Virus record (IMG/VR): IMGVR_UViG_3300009620_000021
Span: 1 to 34,650 of that record
Source: a virus
DNA: 34,650 nt
Strand: one strand, 5' to 3'
This document shows, in pieces, positions 28,970-34,650 of the stretch. Under the pieces are notes generated by a model that was not told the origin of the DNA, ran no database searches, and saw nothing but the letters and a program-made list of their open reading frames with translations. Each line of letters starts with the position of its first letter. Position 1 is the stretch's first letter. Both the position numbers and the translations under genes were made by a program.

Positions 28970-31626
28970 AAACCCTTTCGGCCAAAGCTCTGGCTGAAAA
29001 AGTCAAGGATGCGGTTCAAATCGTCTGGCTCCTTGAAGTGGACGCCGATTCACCGAATGCGGCGGCTACGCTGTATTTTGGCTCTCGCAAATACACGCTG
29101 TCAACGAAGGTCTACACCGACAGCTTCGTCCCAGATGGTTTAAGGGTCTCATGGAACCGCATAAAGATGGGCGGGGGTCTTGCTTCGGTGGCAACGCTAC
29201 AGGCCGCCATCCGAAATGAGGGCGTCGAGAGCAACACCGGCGACACTTACTTTCTGGAAAATGACGAGGTGCGGCTGTATGTCTCGTTCGTTAACGCCGA
29301 TGGCGATGAAGAGAAGTCGGACGCTGTGCAGATTGCACGGTCAGTTATTGAAGACACTCCCTTTGATATACGAAACTGGGTCCTCGACTGCATCGACGGC
29401 AGCGATAAGGACTTTCAGGCTTTCCCGAGAGACTTAATCACCCTTATCGAGTATCCCGATGCGCCTTTTGATGCCCTTGGCTTACCCCTCCCCTGGGCGG
29501 TCGGGGCCCTTAACGTCGGGCCGCATGACGACGCCGGTGCTTTTGCCTTTCTCGCACCCTGTAGAACGACCAATGGATTCCTTCGAGAATACACTGCCGG
29601 CAAGCGATGTGACGCTTATGGGGTGGCGTTTCAGTATTACGACCACGCTCGCCGATACGCTGAAATCGTCAATTCGACGCAAAGCGACGAAACCCTGACC
29701 GTCACCGACGGCCGGCGAGAAATGAGGCTGTATCCCGTTCTACCGTCTGGGACGAACGACGTGGCACTTTATCCACGGGTAATGGATGGAGATAACAGCA
29801 CGTCGGTCTCAGTTGTCGGCGACGACAACCTTGACGTTAAGATCGGGGGTGTGCCGAAGCTGGGGACGGTGATTTCTGGGCTGATACAGATCAATGCGGC
29901 CGGCACATTTGGTTACGCTATTCTGTATAAAACAGTTAGTATTTTTTCGGCTGGGTCGGTCACTGGCAACCAGACCATTACCTTAAGCAATTTCGCGACG
30001 GACCACGCCGACGATTGGGATTTCGAGCTGTATGAGGTGCAGATTGCCGGGTCTGCTTCTGCTGCTATCAAGCAGATTTACCTTGAGGTGACCTTTGACG
30101 ACCAGCTGACCACTGACCGGCAGGAACTGTCGATCCATCAAAAAGTGACCGGGTGGGAAGACCTCACAACGAATTATGCCGACGGCTTGGTCCTTTCCAG
30201 CTCTGGGGCCGCTCTGGACAACCCGGCTCACGTTCTCGGGGCGGCCCTACGCGGTAAGGCACTTCTGGAGCTGCCAACCGCTAACGTGGATGCAGCCGCC
30301 GTGGCGACGGCCGCCACGGCTCGCACCGGCTGGTCGTTCAGGTTCAGCGAAGACGATACCATCGATCAGATAAAATGGTTAAACAATTTCGGGTTCACCG
30401 CCGGGATGCACATTTTCATGTCCTTCGAGGGCAAGTGGAAAATGGTGGCGATGGAGAAAGACCGGACGCCTGACCACGCCTTTCTCGGTACGGAACACAT
30501 TGCGGTCGCTAACCCCGAAGAACCCCAGCACCTCTGGGAGCCCGATATAGCGTTCGGCAAGACCCCCACCCGTGACATAATCAATGACGTGGTATTGAAG
30601 CATCGCAAGGATCGCGGCACAGGTGAGTACACCGCCCTTGAAACTGCCACGGGCCGGCACAGGGTTACAGGCACCTGTTCCGTCGTCGGCAGTACAGGCG
30701 TGCTCACAGACGCCTCTGCGGAATTCGTCACTGATGGCGTTGGTGTTGGCGAGACTGCTTACGTCGTCGGGGATAAAGATTACACGGTTTCAGCTGTCAC
30801 CTCGGAAACACAGCTGACGCTGACGCACGCGCTCGGGGTCAATGACGCTAACGCCGGGACGACCTACTATGCAGGGCCGAATCTCACCGGCGCTATGAAG
30901 AGGTCGCAGCTGAGATATAAGACGACGAACCCGCTGGGGGAAGAAACCCGCGGTTTTCGCGCCATCGGCGGCTTTTCTTCTGATTTGATTGGCGATTCAA
31001 CCACGGCTGGGCATTTCTTAACTCACCTTGAAGAGTGGCGGTCTGAACGGCGCTATGTGATCGAATTCGCTACCTTTATGAATGCGATTAACGTTGAGCT
31101 CGGGGATGTGGCTTGGTTTGATCACCCCTGGCTGCCGTCGTCCAAGCGGCCGATTCAGCTTGGAACGTTGACAAATGCTGAGACTGATGCCTCTACGGTG
31201 TTCGAGTGTTCTTCGGGGCTTTGTTTTCGGGAAGATGACTATCTCCTCGTAAGTGACAAGGAGGTCGTCAAGGTCACTGCCGTAGCGACAAACGGCAATT
31301 TAACGGTGGTCAGAGCACAGGCGCAGACGGTCGCCATTGCTCACAGTGCTGCCGCCGGCCTTAAGCGGCTTAACTTCGTTCGCTGGGAAGTGACCGGGCT
31401 TAAGGTCGATGTTGAGAAGGCGCAAGTCCGTATTGAAATGCAGGAGATGCCGATTTCTTACAAGCCGGTGGGGCGCTGTTGTCCTGATGACCACCCGGCC
31501 TATGACGCCGCGACTGCCGTTGAAAGAGCACAGAGCGGCTGGTGCTGCTTATATTCAGGCCGAGTGGAGGAGAATGACATTTATTCGGCCATATCTCACT
31601 GTGGGCCCGATATGGGGGTTTACTGA
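28966..31626 (+). CDS. tail hub / tip protein
   Basis: 886 residues. The N-terminal third has VWLLEVDADSP, LRVSWNRIKMGGGLA and a WVLDCIDGSDKDFQAFPRDL segment, consistent with a beta hub. Central and late segments such as TGWSFRFSEDDTIDQIKWLN and EEWRSERRYVIEFATFMNAI resemble hub/tip proteins that cap the tail in many siphoviruses. Residues about 568-640 and 732-800 look like inserted beta modules (VVGSTGVLTDASAEFVTDG..., CSSGLCFREDDYLLVSD...). The C-terminus has a Cys-rich end (GRCCPDD, GWCCLYSG). It overlaps the previous gene by 4 nt and the next by 1 nt. Confidence 0.72.
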   Translation: MKTLSAKALAEKVKDAVQIVWLLEVDADSPNAAATLYFGSRKYTLSTKVYTDSFVPDGLRVSWNRIKMGGGLASVATLQAAIRNEGVESNTGDTYFLENDEVRLYVSFVNADGDEEKSDAVQIARSVIEDTPFDIRNWVLDCIDGSDKDFQAFPRDLITLIEYPDAPFDALGLPLPWAVGALNVGPHDDAGAFAFLAPCRTTNGFLREYTAGKRCDAYGVAFQYYDHARRYAEIVNSTQSDETLTVTDGRREMRLYPVLPSGTNDVALYPRVMDGDNSTSVSVVGDDNLDVKIGGVPKLGTVISGLIQINAAGTFGYAILYKTVSIFSAGSVTGNQTITLSNFATDHADDWDFELYEVQIAGSASAAIKQIYLEVTFDDQLTTDRQELSIHQKVTGWEDLTTNYADGLVLSSSGAALDNPAHVLGAALRGKALLELPTANVDAAAVATAATARTGWSFRFSEDDTIDQIKWLNNFGFTAGMHIFMSFEGKWKMVAMEKDRTPDHAFLGTEHIAVANPEEPQHLWEPDIAFGKTPTRDIINDVVLKHRKDRGTGEYTALETATGRHRVTGTCSVVGSTGVLTDASAEFVTDGVGVGETAYVVGDKDYTVSAVTSETQLTLTHALGVNDANAGTTYYAGPNLTGAMKRSQLRYKTTNPLGEETRGFRAIGGFSSDLIGDSTTAGHFLTHLEEWRSERRYVIEFATFMNAINVELGDVAWFDHPWLPSSKRPIQLGTLTNAETDASTVFECSSGLCFREDDYLLVSDKEVVKVTAVATNGNLTVVRAQAQTVAIAHSAAAGLKRLNFVRWEVTGLKVDVEKAQVRIEMQEMPISYKPVGRCCPDDHPAYDAATAVERAQSGWCCLYSGRVEENDIYSAISHCGPDMGVY

Positions 31627-31952
31627 TGACGCAGTTTGAGGAATTGGATCGTCACCTGCGGCTGGTGGTGCCCCCAGAGGTAGAAAAAAGGGCCCTGCTT
31701 CCTTCAAAGAAGGTGGATTTTCCCCCGGGGGGGAGTACGGTGGATCTGGCAGGTGATACCGTCGCCGCGGTGCGAGTGACCGCCTTAAACAGCTTGGACC
31801 CCCCCACTTCTCGGGTTGAGTGGGGTCCTGCCATATCGTCCACCAACAACAGGCGGGTAATATACCGCCATCGGTGGGAAGGGAACGCCGAGGTCCTCGA
31901 TTTCCTTCCCCCTGGTCCGCACCGTGAGTTCTTAACGGAGGCTCTTGAGTAA
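31626..31952 (+). CDS. hypothetical tail-module protein, 108 aa
   Basis: 108 residues, start overlapping the hub stop by 1 nt (TGATG). It reads as a small beta domain (VDLAGDTVAAVRVTALNSLD, then RRVIYRHRWEGNAEVLDFLP). Position between hub and fibre suggests a fibre-attachment or tip subunit; there is no recognisable family signature. Its stop overlaps the next ATG by 1 nt. Confidence 0.65.
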   Translation: MTQFEELDRHLRLVVPPEVEKRALLPSKKVDFPPGGSTVDLAGDTVAAVRVTALNSLDPPTSRVEWGPAISSTNNRRVIYRHRWEGNAEVLDFLPPGPHREFLTEALE

Positions 31953-34650
31953 TGGCATCCAATCCATATAGCTATGTGACCCTCGGCACTCGCTGGTCCG
32001 AAGAGGACCCGACCTCTGAGGATGCCCTTAACGTCTCGCGAATAAACGCAGACGCCAATCGCTGGACCCTGTCGCAGCTGCTGAGTAATCCAGACTCAAC
32101 GCCATTTACCTTAAACGCCTCGGTAATCGTCACCGAGATAGTCCACGGCTCCCTGGAGGTGACTGGGGCGTCCACCTTCGCCGGCACTCTTACCGTAGGA
32201 GTCAACGGCACCGGGCATGACGTGAAGTTCTGGGGGGACACCGCCGATGCGTATATGCTCTGGGACGAGAGTGCCGACGACTTGAAGCTGGTAGGTGCCG
32301 CAGGTCTTACGGTGGCGGGGACTTCGGCCCTGGCGGTCACTACAGCATCCTCTATTACGGTTTCAGGGTTAATTACAGGAAATGCTTTAACTCTTGGTAG
32401 TGCGGTTATTGCCGAGGCTGAGCTAGAGGCTATCGATGATATTACGGCCGGCACAGTCATTGCCAATAAGGCTCTAATCGTAGATGGCAATAAGGATATT
32501 TCCACCTTGAGAAACATCACCCTAACAGGAGAGCTAGATGCGGGATCTCTCGATGTGAGTGGAGATGCAGACATTGATGGCACCGCCAACTTAGACATCG
32601 TTGACATTGACGGTGCGGTGCATATGGCTAGCACTCTAAATGTAGCCACGGCCACTAACTTCCAGCTTGGCGGAGTCGCCTTCACCGGGACGATGGCTTT
32701 GCTGAACACCGTTACGGCTACCCTCACCGACAACTCGATGGCTGATACTCTACATCGACACAGCGAGTTGAGCGCGAGCGACGGGACGCCTGACAAGGTC
32801 GTGTCGGTGGATGCTGTAGGGGAACTCACTGTGGGTGGCGCTATTGTTTCATCTGACAACAACCTTGTAAATGAAGCTAACGTCACAAAGCTGTCTTTTG
32901 AGGGTTCTAATATCAGCCAACTCGCTGCGTATGGGACTGACGCCAGCACCGCAGGAATCCTTAAAATTGCGACTAAATCGTCGGATGCGTCTATCAATAA
33001 CGCCAATGCTCTTGTTATCATCGGTAACGGCAACGTCGGTATCGGCACAGCGAGCCCGGGGGCTCCCCTGCACGTGCAAGGCGCAGGGGGGGGAGCCGAT
33101 CACATCAATATTGGACTCGATGCCAACTTCATTCACTCTGTATCCGCGACTTACTCAGGGACAGCCGCAAGCAACAATCTCACGTTTGATATTTCAAGCG
33201 GTTCAGGCACTCAGGTGAACGATGTGCTGGTCCTTCGGGGCGACGGCAACGTCGGCATCGGCACGTCGAGTCCGTCGAAGTTGCTCGACCTGAAGATGAC
33301 CACAAACAATGGCTTCGCAATCTCATTCTCGGGAGTGGCTCACGGAATCACTAACGAGCTGCCAACAGATGCGCTATTCTACGTGCGCGACGCAAACGCC
33401 GCTGATGGCGGGGGCTTGATCTACGGCGCGTCAGACGCGGCTGGAATTTCTGGTATGACTCTGGTTGGGTTAATTGGTGTCACCGATCCAACCGACACTG
33501 TTCCTGCAATCCTTCTCAGGGGAGGGAAGTCGAACGGGAGCACGGGGGTCGCGATGCTGGCAGATGCCGAGACGGTATTGCAGGTCAACAATTTAAGTAC
33601 GAATCTTATCACTGTTCTCGGTTCCGGCAACGTAGGCATCGGCACGTCGAGTCCCTACGCCTTGCTCCACCTTTCCAAGTCAGGCGAGGCTAATACGCTT
33701 CGCCTTGGTCCTAACGACCCTTATGATGCTGCTATTCACTTTAATACAAACGCGGACTGGTTTGTTGGCGTTGATTACAGCCTGAGCAATGCGTTTGTAT
33801 TTTCTCCGACGAGCAGCTTTGCTTCGCCGAAAATGGTCATAGAAACCGGTGGCAACGTAGGCATCGGCACGGGGGCCCCTATTTCACCGGGAATTACGAT
33901 ACGAACAGATGACGTAGATGCCACGGACAGTGCAACGGCTAATCAGTATTCGCTGTTGCTTCATGGTAATGGAGTGTCTGATGGGGAGGAAATAGGTTTA
34001 GGATTTAGTGCTTGGTCTACAGGTGGAGATTTGGATAATTCCTATACGCCGGGTGCTGCGATTACGCATGAAAGAACGGGGAGCAATAGTCAAGGAAAGC
34101 TTCACTTTAAAACTAAAGGCGCAACATCAGCAGCAAGTCCAGCAGTAACCAGAATGACCATCGATGAAAGCGGCAACGTCGGCATCGGGGTGAGCCCCGC
34201 AGAGCTATTCGAGGTTTCTCGCGAGGGCACTGCCAACAACGCGGTCGTCCAGATCACAGGCGGCGAGGCCAAGGGCGCATACCTCAAGCTCTTCGCCGAC
34301 GAGGGCGACGACAACGCGGACAAGTGGCAGGTCGTCGCGGACGAAAACAACGACTTCTCCATCCAGAATCTTTCGACCGGGGCGTGGGTTCAGAATGTCA
34401 TCGTCAACGCCAGCGGCCACGTAGGCATCGGGATATCGCCGATTAGTAGTATCCTGCACACGTCTGGCAATACGTCAGTACAGCACACTCATGTATCGAC
34501 TGCGACGAATACGGTTCTCAACGCATTGACCATTGGAAAGCAAACGTCTGGCACGGCAGCTAATGGGCTCGGTGTTGGTTTGGCTTTCAACATTGAGGAT
34601 ACAGGAGGCGCGGACCGTGCCGCTGCCAGTATCGACGCCGTGTGGACTAA
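31952..34650 (+). CDS. tail fibre / receptor-binding protein, 3' end cut by window edge
   Basis: 899 codons visible, open to the end of the window. The start is an adsorption-type N-terminus (MASNPYSYVTLGTRWSEEDP). Then come Gly/Ala/Thr-rich beta stretches (GTLTVGVNGTGHDVKFWGD, ADIDGTANLDIVDIDG), as in trimeric fibre shafts. From residue about 360 the motif G-N-V-G-I-G-T-x-S-P recurs at six positions; each is followed by a variable block. This motif family is common in phage fibres and structural repeats of marine phages, and ends usually in an intramolecular chaperone (not seen here). The start ATG overlaps the previous stop by one base. Confidence 0.8.
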   Translation, partial: MASNPYSYVTLGTRWSEEDPTSEDALNVSRINADANRWTLSQLLSNPDSTPFTLNASVIVTEIVHGSLEVTGASTFAGTLTVGVNGTGHDVKFWGDTADAYMLWDESADDLKLVGAAGLTVAGTSALAVTTASSITVSGLITGNALTLGSAVIAEAELEAIDDITAGTVIANKALIVDGNKDISTLRNITLTGELDAGSLDVSGDADIDGTANLDIVDIDGAVHMASTLNVATATNFQLGGVAFTGTMALLNTVTATLTDNSMADTLHRHSELSASDGTPDKVVSVDAVGELTVGGAIVSSDNNLVNEANVTKLSFEGSNISQLAAYGTDASTAGILKIATKSSDASINNANALVIIGNGNVGIGTASPGAPLHVQGAGGGADHINIGLDANFIHSVSATYSGTAASNNLTFDISSGSGTQVNDVLVLRGDGNVGIGTSSPSKLLDLKMTTNNGFAISFSGVAHGITNELPTDALFYVRDANAADGGGLIYGASDAAGISGMTLVGLIGVTDPTDTVPAILLRGGKSNGSTGVAMLADAETVLQVNNLSTNLITVLGSGNVGIGTSSPYALLHLSKSGEANTLRLGPNDPYDAAIHFNTNADWFVGVDYSLSNAFVFSPTSSFASPKMVIETGGNVGIGTGAPISPGITIRTDDVDATDSATANQYSLLLHGNGVSDGEEIGLGFSAWSTGGDLDNSYTPGAAITHERTGSNSQGKLHFKTKGATSAASPAVTRMTIDESGNVGIGVSPAELFEVSREGTANNAVVQITGGEAKGAYLKLFADEGDDNADKWQVVADENNDFSIQNLSTGAWVQNVIVNASGHVGIGISPISSILHTSGNTSVQHTHVSTATNTVLNALTIGKQTSGTAANGLGVGLAFNIEDTGGADRAAASIDAVWT
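33023..34440 (+). repeat. six dispersed copies of the GNVGIG fibre motif
   Basis: Copies of the nucleotide pattern GGCAACGTmGGyATCGGsAC or close variants begin near 33028, 33244, 33628, 33853, 34171 and 34418 (the last two more diverged: GIGVSP and HVGIGISP). Spacing is irregular (about 220-390 nt), so these are module boundaries within a fibre and not a CRISPR or tandem array. Confidence 0.8.

Noticed and set aside
31972-33048. 358-codon open frame on the minus strand
   Set aside because: It is fully antisense to the fibre gene, has a Ser/Ala/Thr/Val/Pro composition typical of reverse reading of a Gly/Ala/Thr-rich gene, and no ribosome site or family motif.

Overview
The window is a contiguous piece of a tailed double-stranded DNA phage or prophage genome. 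It is GC-rich, with tightly packed and often overlapping genes and no cellular housekeeping genes. The virion genes point to a long non-contractile-tailed (siphovirus-type) particle: terminase pair, DUF4055-type portal, P22-like coat protein, a long tape measure and a hub/tip protein, with no sheath or baseplate-wedge genes. The host cannot be named. The promoters look like ordinary bacterial sigma-70 promoters. No integrase, lysis gene, DNA polymerase, tRNA or CRISPR array was seen, and both ends of the window cut through genes.

Layout. (1) 1-5,677, minus strand, early/replication arm: a small membrane protein, a RecT-like annealing protein, then from a second promoter a conserved phage protein with an added zinc ribbon, a small unknown, a possible helicase-loader-type protein, a small HTH protein, a PAPS-reductase-family protein, a small unknown, a SET-domain protein, a DUF5675 protein and a truncated cytosine-C5 DNA methyltransferase. 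(2) 5,678-5,863, control region, followed by a rightward XRE-type regulator (5,864-6,109). (3) 6,211-16,011, plus strand: packaging and portal genes, a small membrane protein resembling the MscS beta domain, and a 1,700-residue MuF protein carrying a kinase-like domain. (4) 16,013-18,018, a minus-strand island of five small genes inserted in the head module, including an HTH protein with a C-terminal membrane anchor. (5) 18,244-34,650, plus strand: scaffold, coat, connectors, tail tube, a frameshifted tail chaperone pair, a tape measure with tryptophan-rich repeats, distal tail proteins and a partial fibre with recurring GNVGIG motifs.

The most notable feature is a repeated regulatory module. 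Five near-identical promoters (about 4,491, 5,691, 5,818, 17,640 and 18,072) each carry the same imperfect 22-bp palindrome in the -35/-10 spacer. Each is followed, about 12-15 nt after the -10, by a GC hairpin in the transcript leader. Two of them face each other upstream of the XRE gene. The others drive the replication arm and the two transcripts of the minus-strand island. This predicts one phage regulon under one repressor, probably the XRE protein.
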